Shown here piece after piece: positions 34,415 through 46,194 of a DNA stretch of 64,000 nucleotides (positions within the stretch are counted from its first letter, which is position 1; each line of letters starts with the position of its first letter). Below the pieces are notes generated by a model. It had not been told where the DNA came from and ran no database searches. It saw nothing but the letters and a program-made list of their open reading frames with translations. The stretch comes from Adiantum capillus-veneris (Eukaryota; Streptophyta; Polypodiopsida; Polypodiales; Pteridaceae). Made by a program: the position numbers and the translations under genes. The stretch spans positions 34,678,558-34,742,557 of the forward strand of contig CM043946.1 in assembly GCA_014529385.2 (NCBI GenBank), in the 5' to 3' direction.

Positions 34415-35347
34415 TGTTTGGCGGACAAAATGACGAAGCTACAATTTCCAAAGAAAGAGTTACATTTTCCAAAGAAAGAGTCACATTTTCCAAAGAAAGA
34501 GTCATATTTTTCAGGGAATCTACATTTTTGCGGAAGTCTCATCCTTTGTAAAAGAGCTTCTCTGAGCCGAGAACGTGTAAAAATTTATGACTATTTTTCT
34601 GGGAGCAATTGTATAGTAGAGAGCCAGTTAGAAGTTTACGAGCTTTTGGCCAGACAAGCCATTTGTAAAGACCTAAACTATAAAGGTCAATTTTGTAAGT
34701 TTGAACATCATATTTTTTATGAGAAACTGAGAAGACAACGTATGTTTGAGAGCTTCTTCTTGCTCCAACTTGTAATCTTCGTTATTGTGGCTACGGTAAT
34801 CCTAATTCAATTTTGTTTATTGCATTGTGTTCCTCTTACTTTGCTCTTCCATTCAAGTGTAATCATTCAAGATTTTGCGTAAGTGTTCAACTACGAGTTT
34901 GTGGCCTTAAATTGTTGTTTTGAGTGTTTATATGCGTATTTTATGTTGTTTTGACCCTAGGAGAGGCTTCAGGAACCCTAAAACAACCCTTTAGGATCAT
35001 CTGTTTGCTGTTTTTGCTGGCTTTGGGATGAACGATCGCGATCTTTGTACCTCTCCAAAATGCTGTGATAGTGATAGGATATGCTCCTGATAGTCTCCTG
35101 TAGCTCCCCTTCAAGTTGCGTGCGATTCTGACACAATTTGCATGGTAAACAGGCGTGACGACTATAGAGCTGTGTAGAAGGACATAGGCAGATTTCTTGG
35201 CTATAGTGCGTATGATTTGCTTACAGAGATAGTAGTTGCATCTCATCGAGTTCACTTAATTAGGATCGACACCCTAGTGAGTTTCCATGCCTCATTCTGG
35301 TCGCTTCCCTTGTATTGATATTTTATGTTGATGCGTGAGAGCTATGC
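34415..35347 (+). repeat. E2 3' LTR (3' end lost)
   Basis: It matches the 5' LTR up to GAGAGCTATG(C). The final ~30 bp of the 5' LTR (TATGGACGTCC...CGCAAACA) are absent, and E1 coding sequence follows at once. It carries a 19-bp unit, CATTTTCCAAAGAAAGAGT, in three tandem copies near the start, and the LTR motif at 35031-35051. Confidence 0.88.
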
Positions 35348-36804
35348 CAAGCAAATGCAAGAGATGACTAGAAAAATGCGAGTAGGAACACTTAGCCACA
35401 GTGCTAAGGTTAGAGAGATGGAGATGGTCATCGACACTCTCTAAGGAGATCTAGAGGACAAGATGAATGTCACCACAGATCTGCAAAGACAAATCCAAGA
35501 GCTGAGAGCTGAAGATGAACAACACTAGCTAGCCAAAGGGAAGTAGCAAAAGGAAATGGAAGAGCTGGGTGAACTTCTCACAAAGTTATCAGATGCCTGC
35601 AAGATCAAAGACCAACAGCTAACAAAGGTAACAAATGAACTCTTAACCATGACTCTGTGAGTGCAAAAGATCCAAGTGCAGCTTGACGTAGCAAACGCAT
35701 CTCTCCATTATTCAGAGCGAAGGATCAATGACCAGACAACATTTTTGCAAGAGATAAGGGAACTCCCACAGTTTCCTTGATCAAAGGTACCGATGAAGTC
35801 TACAAGGCTTCAGAAAGAGGAACAAAATCTTGATCTAGAGCTAAAGCTAGAGCAGTCACAACCAAGAGACCTTGCATTGATGCGGGTACAACGAGAAGAA
35901 CAGCTGCTCAAGGAGATAATAGAGCTCAAGCGAGTCAATCAACTACTACGAGAGGGACATCCAAAAAGACAAGAAGAAGCTGGTACCTCAAAGCAACCAA
36001 GCATTGAATTCCATCAATCTCTTTTGCTGAGATGGAAACAAAGCCAACAGAAGGGCTCGGAGGAGAAGAAGAGTTTTAGGTACCACTAATAGATGTTGAG
36101 CAAGTTCCAATGGTCTAGCTGTCTAAAGATGAAGAAGATGCACTTAAGTCAATGTCACTCAACTCATTCCCAACCAAACCAATGCACAATGGCATTAACA
36201 ATCATTTCCATATCCCTTGATCACGGTAGAGATTTTGTAGGTCACAGAAAGACTATATAAAGACATGCAGGCAAAAGGCACAGAGGAAGTCCACCCCAAG
36301 TGGAGAAAGAGCTGGTTGAACAAGAATCCATGATACTTGATTCTCTTCACAAGAGCACTTGCAGCCCTTCAGATAGACCCAACCGTTTGTCTTGTACCAC
36401 GGGTACGGCCATGGCAAGCACATGAAGCACTGAATAAGAAGCATCCTACATGGTTGAACTATACAAGATTGCCATCTCCAGAGCAGGGAACATTGACAAA
36501 GGAATACATGGTGAAAACCCTAACGGGTGCCATGACATTCTTCAAGAGTCTCCTTGATCTCTCATATGCCATGCTCTACAAAATTTTCCAAATGCTTCTC
36601 ACATGTATTGAAGCTTTTCATGAGCCTGATCAAGCAAGAGCACCGTGGATGTCATTCCTCGAAGGCAATAAGGTTCTCTTCTACAACCTAAGTGGCCATC
36701 ATTCCAAAGAATTTCTTTACAGCTTCTATGCCAGATGCATGCTTTTGCCTTCAAGCAATATGTTGGCTTTTGAGGAAGCATTTTACACATGGTTCTTCAC
36801 TTAA
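35348..36804 (+). pseudogene. E1 ORF3, C-terminal part
   Basis: It continues in frame from 17129 across E2: the Glu-Tyr codons before the insertion are followed by Ala-Lys-Gln-Met-Gln-Glu-Met. A long coiled coil follows (35348-36060; EEQNLDLELKLEQSQ). The C-terminal globular domain (36270-36804) has WRKSWLNKNP, QIDPTVCLVP, WMSFLEGNKVLFYNL and LPSSNMLAFEEAFYTWF. These align with E2's WRREWLDKRP, QIDPTFYPV, WNLFLEGH and LPSHYLQTFEEAF. Stops are scattered. The conserved C-terminal domain across two diverged elements argues that ORF3 was under selection. Confidence 0.8.
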
Positions 36805-37027
36805 TGAACAAAGATATTTAGGACAATGATAAGCAACCTAACCTCTAGATTTGTTGGCTACTCAACCATTGAGCTCAAAAATAAGATCACCATACAGTGT
36901 TTGCAGGTTCCAAACAAAGAAAGAAAGATCAAATATGAGAAAGCCTTACATGCATTGAAAGATTACCTCGCCAGCCGTCAACCCGAAGATTACTTCAGCC
37001 CATAAAGCTGTGTCAAGGGACGACATA

Positions 37028-37044
37028 GGGGAGGAGGGGAGGAA
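37028..37044 (+). promoter_or_regulatory. E1 polypurine tract
   Basis: GGGGAGGAGGGGAGGAA directly before the LTR start TGTTAGCAGC. A matching tract (GCGAGGAGGGGGGAAT) precedes the second LTR at 38990. Confidence 0.85.
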
Positions 37045-37954
37045 TGTTAGCAGCAAGCTAACTCAGATACCATTTTTTGGAGCTCTTATTGTAAAAGCAT
37101 TTATTATTTTGATTAATCAGGAATATTGTAACTCTTACTTTCCAGATCAACTTTGTAATTGATGAGCCGAGGCTACAAGCTTCCAGATTGTATCAACCTG
37201 TCTTTAGTTAGAGCTCCCAGATTATTAGTTTTGACCACCAAAAACCTTGGCTAAGGTATAAAAGCCAATTTTTTAAAGTGTTTTATAAGTTTTGGATAAT
37301 AGAAATACAGCGTGAGCTAACGATGCTCACTTCTCTCCTTCTCGCGCTTCCTACTCCCTCCCCGGTTGTCACATTGCAGTCGTGTCTGTTGCATTGCAAC
37401 CGCAGGTAAGAGCTCTATGCATTGACGTAAGCATTTCATAGTATTTTGTAGATTTTGGTGTCGCCAACCCCCGACCTAATTTCATCATAAGTAGGAATTC
37501 ACACTTCAAAATCAATAACTAAGTATAGGTGGGGTATTGGGGAATCATTGCTAAGCATTTAGATGCATTCTGCGTCAAAAATGACGAGGTCCAAAACTCA
37601 TTGTTGTTAGTAATCATGATTTTTACACTTGACCTAAAGTGAGATTTGAGACCATAAGCATGTGTGCTTAGGTCTTACAGACATTTCCTAGAAGTTTTAT
37701 TACGTTTGGATGTCATTTGATGATGTAATGCATGTGATTTGTTTGCTGATGAGCGATTATCTTTTGGTGATTGTAGTCATTTGAGTGTAGCTTGAGTTAG
37801 ATGCGAGTTGTTTTTTGTTTTCCAAGAGATTGACAACCTCTTGTAGCCTCTATGCACTATTTGAGTGAGCTTCCTCCCATGGATTGACAATTATATTTGT
37901 GGTTCTCGCTATGCCTATAATAAGATAGGAGCGAGGTTAGACACCCGTCACACA
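37045..37954 (+). repeat. E1 LTR A
   Basis: 910 bp, TGTTAGCAGC...CACACA. TATA box TATAAAAG at 37257-37264. The E1 motif occurs once at 37609-37626 (AGTAATCATGATTTTTAC). The last 240 bp match 8965-9203. The expected primer site after it is absent; unit B begins instead. Confidence 0.88.
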
Positions 37955-37959
37955 TTTAG

Positions 37960-38755
37960 TACCACTAACAGATGTTGAGCAGGTGCCCATGGTCTAGCTC
38001 TCTAAAGATAAATAAGATGCACATAAAGAATAGGCTGCTCAGGAGACAAATGAACAATGGAAAGCAGCAATGAATTGGGAGTTGAGAGTTCTCCATTCAG
38101 TCAACATCACTCAACTCACTTCTAACCAAATCAATGCACAATGACATCAACAATCATTTCCATATCCCTTATCAAGGTAGAGATCTTAGAGAACAAAGAT
38201 CTTAAGACTTTATAACGATATGCAGATTGAAGGCGTAGAGGAAGTCCACCCCAAGTGTAGAAAGAGCTGGTTGAACAAGAATCCATGATATTTGATCCTG
38301 TTCACAAGAGCACCTGCAGCCCTTTAAAAAGACCCAACCTTTTGTCTTCTACCATGGGTACGTCCATGGCAAGCACATGAAGCACTAAATAAGAAGCGGC
38401 CTACATGGCTGGACTATCCAAGATTTCCAGCTCCAGAGTAGGGAACACCGACATAGAAATACATGGTAGAAACCCTAACGGGTGCCATGACGTTCTTCCA
38501 AAGTCTCCCTGATCTCTCATGTGCCATGCTCTACAAATTTTTTTGAATGGTGCTCACATCTATTGAAGTTTTTCATGAGCCAGAGAAAGAAGGAGCACTC
38601 TGGATGTCATTCCTCGAGGGCAATAAGGTCTCCGCTCTACAATCTAAGTGGCTGAATAAGTTCTTTACGGAGTCTACGCCAGATGTATGTTTTTTCCAGC
38701 AATGTGTTGGCGTTTGAGGAAGCATTTTACACAGGGTTCTTCACGTGGTGAATGA
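37960..38755 (+). pseudogene. Duplicated E1 ORF3 C-terminal remnant
   Basis: A second, more decayed copy of the ORF3 globular domain: nucleotide landmarks such as GGCAAGCACATGAAGCACTAAATAAGAAG and GTCATTCCTCGAGGGCAATAAGG (both longer matches to unit A, given here as positions 38372-38400 and 38609-38631). Frames are broken throughout. Confidence 0.7.
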
Positions 38756-38989
38756 AGATATTTGGGCTAGTAATAAGAAACTTAACCTCCAGATTTTGTT
38801 GGCTACTCAGCCATTGAGCTCAAAATCATGGTCACCATATAATTCTTGCAGGTTCCAGACAAAGAAAGAAAGATCAGATATGAGAAAGCCTTACATAAAA
38901 TGAAAGACTGCCTTGCCAACCGTCAACCTGAAGATTACTTCAGTCCATAATGTTGTGTCAAGGGACAACACAGGCGAGGAGGGGGGAAT

Positions 38990-39887
38990 TGTTTGCAGCA
39001 ACATAACTTGGATACCATTTTTTGGAGCTCTTATTGTAAAAGCTTTGATTGATCGCGAATATTGTAACTCTTACTTTCCAGATAAACTTTGGAATTGATG
39101 AGCCGGGGCTACAAGATTCCAGATTGTATCAACTTGTCTTTAGTTAGAGCTCCCAGATTATTAGTTTTGACCACCAAAAACCTTGGCTGAGGTATAAAAG
39201 CCAACTTTTGTAAGTTTTTAAAGTTTTGGATAATAGAAACACAGCGTGAGCTAATGAGGCTCACGTCTCTCCTTCTCGCACTTCCTACTCCCTCCCTTGT
39301 TATCATATTGTAGTCATGTCTGTTGTGTTGCAACCGCAAGTAAGAGCTCTACGCATTGACGTAAGCATTTTACGATATTTCGTAGCTTTTGGCATCGTCG
39401 ACCCATGACCTAATTTCATCATAAGTAGGAATTCACACTTTAAAATTAAAAACTAAGTGTAGGTGGGGTATTGGGGCATCATTGCTAAGCATTTAGATGC
39501 ATTTTGAGTCGAAAACGACTAGGTCAAAAACTCACTGTTGTTAATAATCGCAATTTTTACACTTGACCTAAAGTGAGATTTGAGACCATAAGCATGTGTG
39601 TTCAGGTCTTATAAACATATCCAAGAAGTTTCTTACGTTTGGATGTCGTTTGATGCTGTAACGGATGTGATTTGTCTGCTGATGAGCAATTAGCTTTTAG
39701 TGATTTCAGTCATTTGAGTGTAGCTTGAGTTAGATGCAAGTTGTTTGTTGTTTTCTAAGAGAATTACAACCTCTTGTAGCCTCTATGCACTAGTCGAGTT
39801 AGCTTGGTCCCATGGATTGACAATTATATTTGTGGTTCTCGCTATGTCTGCAATAAGATAGGAGTGAGGTTAGACACTTGTCCCACA
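38990..39887 (+). repeat. E1 LTR B
   Basis: 898 bp, TGTTTGCAGC...CCCACA, colinear with LTR A, including the TATA region (TATAAAAG near 39193) and the motif at 39541-39560 (TTAATAATCGCAATTTTTAC). It forms the right end of E1. A poly-T run (39893-39908) follows in L1 sequence. Confidence 0.87.
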
Positions 39888-41057
39888 TGCTCTTTTTTTT
39901 TTTTTTTTAAATAACTACATTTTTTACAATTTCTAACTTGTTTATTGTCTAAAATTCCCAAAAATTGATACAAACCATAATGTGATGCAATCAGATAATT
40001 CATCTCCTTGTTTTATTTTGCAAATCTTGAGTGCTCATATATTAGCCATGTTCTACCAAATTCTATGATACCCTCCTTGCTTCTTATCAATTGGATATCT
40101 AAACTAATATGTACCTTACTACTTAGTCGTGATTATACTAACTCTCTCTATACGCACCCACTAGTACATGTATTTTTAAATAGTTTATATCCTCTAGGAA
40201 TGTACATAAAATAAATTAGTACTATTTTTCATATTTTGTTTGTCTGTATTATCTTACACAGTATGAAATCAAACACTTCTTACACGTTGGCTCCTACTTA
40301 CATTGAATGACGTTTTGTGGAAAAAAATTGTAATTAAGCTCTGTAGCTCCTCACATCAGCTCATATAATTTGGATTCATGAACATCAGTTTTTAAGTACT
40401 TTGTTATATTCCAAAGTGGTGTCAAATAGATAGTATATATCTTTCTCTTTTATATCTTGTCTAGTCCATTGGTCACATGCACACAAATTTTTTGATTTAG
40501 GCAGTGTGTCAATGCTCATTTTGGTGTAGATTTGCCGATTTAGGCAACACCACTTGTCATATCACATCCACCAATTTTGCCAGTCACTACAACTTGAATT
40601 TGTAAATCTACACCAACAAGACGTGCTGTCAAAATCGATGAATCTGCATTTGGTATTGTTTAAAAATCTGTCCCTAGCATGCTTTTGTTACCTGGGTATA
40701 CAAAATGGAGGATATTTGGATTTGGACTTGGTATATGACATTTTCTTGTCGCAACAATATTTATGGAATTGACAATGACATTGACAAGAATTCACTTATT
40801 GAATGATGAGTGTGACCAATGATATCCTGATACATTAGGGTATGACATATACTGCTTATTCTAGTGGTATGGGATACTAAAATAGGTAGTATATGGATGA
40901 CGACAAGCATAAACAATGTTGTTTAGTTTAATAATTTTTTTCCTTTATTATGAGATGTTCCTAACACAGAATAGTAATCACTGTTTTTGAAAGGATATAG
41001 TTTGTAGATTCTTATCTTTGCAACAAGTAAGGACATTGGCTTTCCAATGGAGAGGTA
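39888..41057 (+). other. L1 internal region, right (no coding signal)
   Basis: AT-rich, 1.2 kb. It starts with T16 at 39893-39908 and has no domain on either strand. It ends with a weak polypurine stretch (GGAGAGG at about 41050) before the 3' LTR. Confidence 0.6.
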
Positions 41058-41556
41058 TGTAATGGAATTGGTATTTTACTATTTATTGTAGCAGCTGATA
41101 GGTGGAAAAGGCTTGGCTAATCTAGGCCTATGCAAATGGATATATATTTTTTATGTACATTTTATTATTCAAGTGCTCTTTTATGAGATTTGGCCATTTA
41201 TGGCCGGCCGGCCAATTTGTACTCACTTTGACCATGCAAGAAATCTATAAAGTAAATACGTGTAAGAAGGAAAGGGTCACTCTTGCATGGGGGGAGATTG
41301 CACCCAGTGCTTGTGTCTTTCTTCTGTCCTCTTCCCACTTCTCTCTTGTTGTGCCGACGTAGCACTCCACTCTAGGAGGTGTGACTGCACGTGCTCTTTG
41401 GCTCTATCTCTAGATCTCTCTTTGTCTCTCTATGTTGGCAAACAACTTGGAGTATGTGCAAGCATGGTTTCCAAGTATACAGATTTGTGTGTTTCATGGA
41501 TTGCAGCATGTTGTCTTTGGTATCTTGCAGGGCTCCCTACACTCCCATTTGTAGTA
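41058..41556 (+). repeat. L1 3' LTR
   Basis: 499 bp, colinear with 5119-5578. It ends TTTGTAGTA where the 5' copy has TTTGTAGCA, so the terminal CA has mutated to TA. GTAAG and the resumed T1 integrase follow directly. Confidence 0.88.
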
Positions 41557-41561
41557 GTAAG
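41557..41561 (+). repeat. Target-site duplication of L1 (right)
   Basis: GTAAG, the same as 5114-5118. Confidence 0.9.
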
Positions 41562-42045
41562 GAGGCCATTTTATCTAATTGGCTAGTCTAAGAGCGCTAG
41601 CTAGGAAAATTGAGTGACCTAATACTCATCTCTGAAACCACATTCTTGATTTGGAGAGGCTACAATTAAACAAAGAAGATGCTATCAACTACTATGAATC
41701 AAACGCAAAGAAATGATGCCTTACCTTCAACAAGGGACTTAGGGAAAAATGTTTCAAGAAAGGTATGTTGGTTCTAAGATATGACAACCAATTTGATACT
41801 AGGAAGGATAATAAGTGTTTACCTAGATGGAAGGGGCCATTTGTCATTAGAAAGCACTACTACAATGGTGGTTACCAACTGAAGGATACATATGGTAGGC
41901 TTCACAAAACATGTGTGAATGGATGGAGACTATAGCAATACTTTTTAAGGTTGGATCAAGCACCAGTGATGGATATTCGTGAGGAGGGAGACTCCTCTAG
42001 CTCAACCAAAGAAGAATCAAGTATGGAGCTAGAGGCATAAATGCC
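41562..42045 (+). pseudogene. T1 integrase, C-terminal part
   Basis: It resumes T1 after L1. The first codons, read from 5109 across the excised L1, give YGKEAIL as in T2. Then come NHILDLERLQL, the block LVLRYDNQFDTRKD (T2: LVLRYDNRFDTRKD), PRWKGPFVIRKHY and LHKT-VNGWRL. Finally there is a Ser/Glu tail ending in a stop at about 42038. The C-terminal domain of integrase binds DNA. Stops at 41607-41610, about 41716 and 41933 break it. A purine stretch (AAGGAGGAGGG) at about 42055-42065 may be T1's polypurine tract, with an LTR starting near TGAGGAATAAA at 42070. Confidence 0.8.
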
Positions 42046-42301
42046 TCTAGCTTAAGGAGGAGGGCTAATGAGGAATAAATCTCTTACGATATCTTGCGAT
42101 GGGATGGATGGCCAATAGGATGAATAATGGTCAAGCATTGGTGGAGCCAAGAGCATCTTCCTTTCCCATGGGGCTCCACTTTTGATTTACTTAAGCAATA
42201 TATCATCTATAGTTTAAAATTAGGATGGCCAATAATGAAGCCAAAGTGAACAAAAGAGGAGGGAGGGGCCTCCTTCTCTTGAGTCTCTCGCTCAGCTCAC
42301 C

Positions 42302-42303
<2 letters not shown>

Positions 42304-42384
<81 letters not shown>
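42304..42384. repeat. (CT)n microsatellite
   Basis: About 80 bp of CT ending in a C8 run. It may lie in the remains of T1's 3' LTR. Confidence 0.96.
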
Positions 42385-42386
<2 letters not shown>

Positions 42387-42424
42387 CCCCCCTCACTCTC
42401 TCTCTTCATGGCTAAAAATTCTCA

Positions 42425-42427
<3 letters not shown>

Positions 42428-42506
<79 letters not shown>
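42428..42506. repeat. (CT)n microsatellite
   Basis: About 79 bp of CT. Shorter CT (42608-42629) and CA (42908-42940) runs follow. Confidence 0.96.
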
Positions 42507-42509
<3 letters not shown>

Positions 42510-42905
42510 CAATAAAAACTCTTATCTCTCTCCCACACACACACACATGCAGACAAGTTAAAAATAGTTGATGTTTAACACATACATACTCCAACACGGA
42601 GAACATACTCTCTCTCTCTCTCTCTCTCATGTCTTCCCCAAGCTATCCATGGCTGATAATTCTCTCTCTCTTTCTCCCTCTCTAAAATCAATGGTTCTCT
42701 CTCTTCTTCCTCTCTCAAACACACACATACATACATATATACACACATTGCTCCCAATTTCTCTCCCTCAATGGTGAGCTCTATCTCCCTCTCTCTCAAA
42801 CACAATTACCCACTCTCTCTCTCTTATGTTTTTTCCTAAATCATCTCATATCAACCATAAGCTTAACAAAGCTATTTTTCAGCCATACACATACACACAC
42901 ACCAC

Positions 42906-42941
<36 letters not shown>

Positions 42942-44399
42942 TTGTCCTCGTATAATCCCCTCCAAAACCTCTCGGATCAGCCCATGAGTAAGAAAAAATA
43001 TATTTTCAGCCATCTCTAATTTATATACTTACATGCAATCGCATGCATTCGCACTCCTCGATGAAGGTCTCGACAAGAACGAGGGCGACCATGATGACCG
43101 CAATCAAAGTGCATGACTATGGTTGCAGACAACATGATAAAGCTAGAGTCATACTTGGACAAGTGTTGCATCATCAAATCAAATGTCAACGGGCATATTG
43201 AAACCCTCTCGCACAGGCATTTGGCATCGTCTTTGATCACACAACCACTTGTAAATTTCTCATTTTTACTCCACCTATCATCACCATTACTTTTTTCTTG
43301 TAATTATCGTTTTTACTCTACCTATCATCACCATTTCCTTTTCCTTGTAGTTTTAAAAAACCAAAAGTCATTGTATATTCTCCGTCTCTCTCCAGCAGTG
43401 GGCACCCACCGAGAGCATCTCGCGTACATCATCATCCCCAAATAACGCCAAGGAAATGGTGTTCATAGAGAGGTTGGGCCATGTGCCAGGGCCCTCTTTG
43501 TTTGCATTAAAGATTGTTGGAGATTCCTCCTCTTAACCTATAGAAGGAGGGCTAGAAGTATGTATCAAGAGATCATCACATACACACAATCATCATCGCA
43601 CTTTCACTTTGAGAGAGAGACATCACCAAAGAACACATCACTGCAACGATATGATGCATGACATGAGACACAAGAGAGGAAGCATGTAAACATAGTGGGA
43701 TACACGCCCACACAACACATGAACTCATGCAAAAAGTCATGCACTAAGGTAGTAGACAGGCACTTGAAGGCACCATGAGCACTCTAGGGCAATGGGAGAT
43801 GACTCCATTCTACTCTTGGGCACTCATTGCACTTGTCATTTTTCACAATGCTGCATGCGCTCCCATTGTCATTATATTTACTAATCTTGTTGCTAATCCA
43901 CTAACCTGCTAACTCTAGAGATTACCATGCACCATATGGTAGCCTTCCCTACTTGGATTTTGTTGTCATTTTGTGGCTACCATTGTAAGTATCATGAACA
44001 AATGAGTTTGATCTTCTCATGCTTTTGTGTTGATTCTGTATCTCTATCTCTCCATTTGGATGTCACGTTTTTGCATGTCACGTTGTCTAGGTTTATTCAA
44101 GCGACATAAACCACTTGTATGTGCATGCATATCACCGTATTGAGTGTAGTTATCCTACTCCATGTATCATAAGTGTTTTCTCATTGGCCTAGCTAGACAA
44201 TGTGTCATTTCTATCGTATTGGCCATCTATATCTACATCCTAGCTACATCCAATGCTAGGTGATGCTCCTATTATTTATCTCCCGTGATGAGGCCATCAT
44301 GCATAGTCTAAGTGTAGAGGCCATTGGGTCCAAGTGTCACTTCCACCCCTTAGGATCTATACTCGCATAGCCTGATGGAAGACAGACTATCCAATCTAC
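42507..44399. other. Unassigned region with simple repeats
   Basis: CT- and CA-rich to about 42945, then ordinary AT-rich DNA. No domain is recognised on either strand. The short frames here have no family-like content. Confidence 0.5.
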
Positions 44400-45290
44400 T
44401 TCCACTTGCTCATTTAGTTTAGATAAATATTGAGAGGGAAGCACTAGGTATGGTGTTAAATGACACAAAGTTCAGACACTATTTGTTGGAGAGTCTGTTT
44501 CACTATTATGTGGATCATCAGGTATTCCTCTCTCTAATCAACAAAGTGATTATTCAAGGCACGTTGACTAGATGGATGATGTTTCTAATGGAATGTGAGT
44601 TCAAAATCTTCCATAAGTTAGGGAAAACCCATTATGGTGCTGATTTTCTTACAAGAAGCACAGAAGGCAGTTCAATGACATTATTAAGAGATAAAATAGT
44701 TGATGCTAAACTTTAAATACAACTATGGAAGGATGAGTTCCTGCATCGCAAGACATGGCAAGACATGTATGACTTTGTTCAGTTAGGACTTCCCAAATTT
44801 TGGTCCCATGCAAAGAAGAAGGCACTGATTATAAAGAGCTTGAAGTTTACCATCTTTGGAGGAGATATCTATAGATTGGGTATTGATGGTGTGCTTCAAA
44901 GATGCATTCCTATGCAAGGGAGGATGCAAGTAAACATAGAGGCTCATAGTGGGGATGTAGGTGGACATTTATTTACTATCATTACCTATAAGAAAACCTT
45001 GCAAGAAACACTTTGGTGACAGGTGTCAAGGCATTTTGCAAGGACTATGACATTTGTCATTGAATGGGAAGACCAGCAACAAATGACATAAAACCTCTGA
45101 CTCCAATACAATTACTAGGAGTATTCATGAAGTGGGGATTGGACTTCATGGGTCCATTCAAGAATATTATTTCTAGGAAAAATAGGTTTAGCATAATGGC
45201 TACCTGCTATGTGAGTAAGTGGGTTGAAGACAAGGAACTGCCAGATTACACTGTCTCAATGAAGCAAGGAACTCAATGACGCCAATTCAG
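44400..45290 (+). pseudogene. Ty3/gypsy RNase H-integrase fragment
   Basis: Fragment of a different gypsy copy. RNase H C-terminal half: YEREALGMVLND (Glu), HYYVDHQVFLSLINK (Asp), HYGADFLTR (last Asp). Then comes a single linker and HHCC (FTIFGGDIYRLGIDGVLQRC; EAHSGDVGGH; the C-x2-C is degraded near 45055). The integrase core start WGLDFMGPF (first Asp) and ATCYVSKWVEDKELPDYT follow. The frame is lost after 45279. It carries only one HHCC module, in contrast to E2. It directly precedes the LTR-like region of the next entry and may be the pol end of the same or another element. Confidence 0.8.
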
Positions 45291-45299
45291 ACGGACCTA

Positions 45300-46193
45300 A
45301 AACAATTCATCCACTTAATCATTTATTTTTGCATAAGCTGGCATTGTAACTGCTGAACCCGAAATAATTTGATTGTCTCCAAAACTTGTACTTAATGAGA
45401 GACAAGATACCCTAGTCCACCACATTTTTTGAAGTAACTATCCCTCTTTAGCTAAATACCCAATTTTTAAACCTTGGATATATAAGCCAAAAATTGTAAT
45501 TATTAGAAAAATTGATAACCTTTTGAGCTCATGTAGTGAAGAGTATGCCTACACTTGCACGCTCATTACTCATTATATGGGTAAGAATTGCTAATGAACC
45601 ATCTTGTGTTCATTCCTCATACTCTTGGCATCATGTACATGTCTAATGTGCTATGTTTGAGTGTCAGTGTGCGATGCAATGAGCGGTTTTAGCTCTAGGT
45701 TTCCCAACATATTTATTTGCTCATTGTGAGTTGTTAAATGATGTTTTAAGTGAAACTAAGCATGGACAAAAGTAAGTAGGACTTAGGAGGATCAATCAAC
45801 CCCTCATTCTTCGTTTTTTGGTGAAAGTAAGCAGTGGCAGCAATTGCGGTTTCTCACCTATTCGATGGGGACTTTTGTAGATTTTGTTGTTGAAAACCTA
45901 TTGCCTATATCCTAGAGACCCCTAATCTCAAGTTTCATGTCATTTGGAGTTCATTTGATACTTCTACGACCATTAGTGTGAAAGATAGACCTCACGGGAT
46001 ACTTAAGCATCTTCCCCTTTAGGTGCTTCTTGGCTTGAGAGTGACACCTTTCTCCTCAATGCATGGCCATTGGGGCATTTCATTCAATGTTTCCATGCAC
46101 TAGTTAAGCTGGATACGTCCTTTGAATTGACATATTTATGCTGGTTTGAGTTTTCGTTAGGCTACTCCGTCTTACCACGGCGATCCGCCAACA
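45300..46193 (+). repeat. LTR (left boundary approximate) of a third E-type element, E3
   Basis: The right end is well supported: ACGGCGATCCGCCAACA, 1 bp before a primer-like site, resembles the E2 LTR end (GGCGACCCGCAAACA). The phrase TCAAGTTTCATG (45929-45940) is shared with the E2 LTR. A TATA-like TATATAAGC lies at about 45478. The E3 motif copy is at 45834-45858. The left boundary is a guess because no second copy lies in the window. Confidence 0.55.
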
Positions 46194-46194
46194 T

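Larger units (their letters stand above)
17130..35347 (+). mobile_element. E2: Ty3/gypsy element with dual protease and ORF3
   Basis: E2 has direct LTRs (17130-18053 and 34415-35347), a primer site at 18055 and a polypurine tract at 34404. The internal order is array 1, gag, protease, RT, RNase H, duplicated HHCC module, integrase, second protease-like domain, array 2, ORF3. It lies in E1's ORF3: E1 codons ending at 17129 continue in frame at 35348. The last ~30 bp of the 3' LTR are missing. All domains carry stops or frameshifts and RT has an internal deletion, so this copy is immobile. The integrase linker resembles Tat-type elements, but there is no archaeal-type second RNase H. Confidence 0.9.
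8965..39887 (+). mobile_element. E1: pol-less Ty3/gypsy element (gag + ORF3), enclosing E2
   Basis: E1 runs from a 5'-truncated LTR (8965-9203) through primer site, leader, gag (11104-13690), a non-coding array and ORF3, to a polypurine tract and LTR (37045-37954). A duplicated ORF3-end plus LTR unit follows. No protease, RT, RNase H or integrase motif lies between gag and ORF3 (13.7-15.4 kb). Gag, arrays and ORF3 are each homologous to those of E2, in the same order. E1 is therefore a deletion derivative of an E2-like ancestor. ORF3 is split at 17125-17129 by E2 and resumes in frame at 35348. Confidence 0.82.
36081..39887 (+). repeat. E1 ~1.9-kb tandem duplication (ORF3 end + LTR)
   Basis: Unit A (36081-37959) and unit B (37960-39887) are colinear: TACCACTAA-AGATGTTGAGCA starts each, then the ORF3 C-terminal domain, polypurine tract and LTR. 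Unit B keeps about 70 bp (38027-38100) that unit A lacks. The A/B junction is LTR end plus TTTAG, and TTTTAGG also precedes unit A, so the joint shows short microhomology. Confidence 0.85.

Noticed and set aside
37440-37465. Primer-site-like GGTGTCGCCAACCCCCGA inside E1 LTR A
   Set aside because: It lies mid-LTR, is not next to a TG...CA end and is not conserved in LTR B.
36081-39887. LTR A and LTR B as the two LTRs of a small separate element
   Set aside because: Each LTR is preceded by the same ORF3 end and polypurine tract, there is no primer site after LTR A, and the 5' remnant at 8965 matches them.
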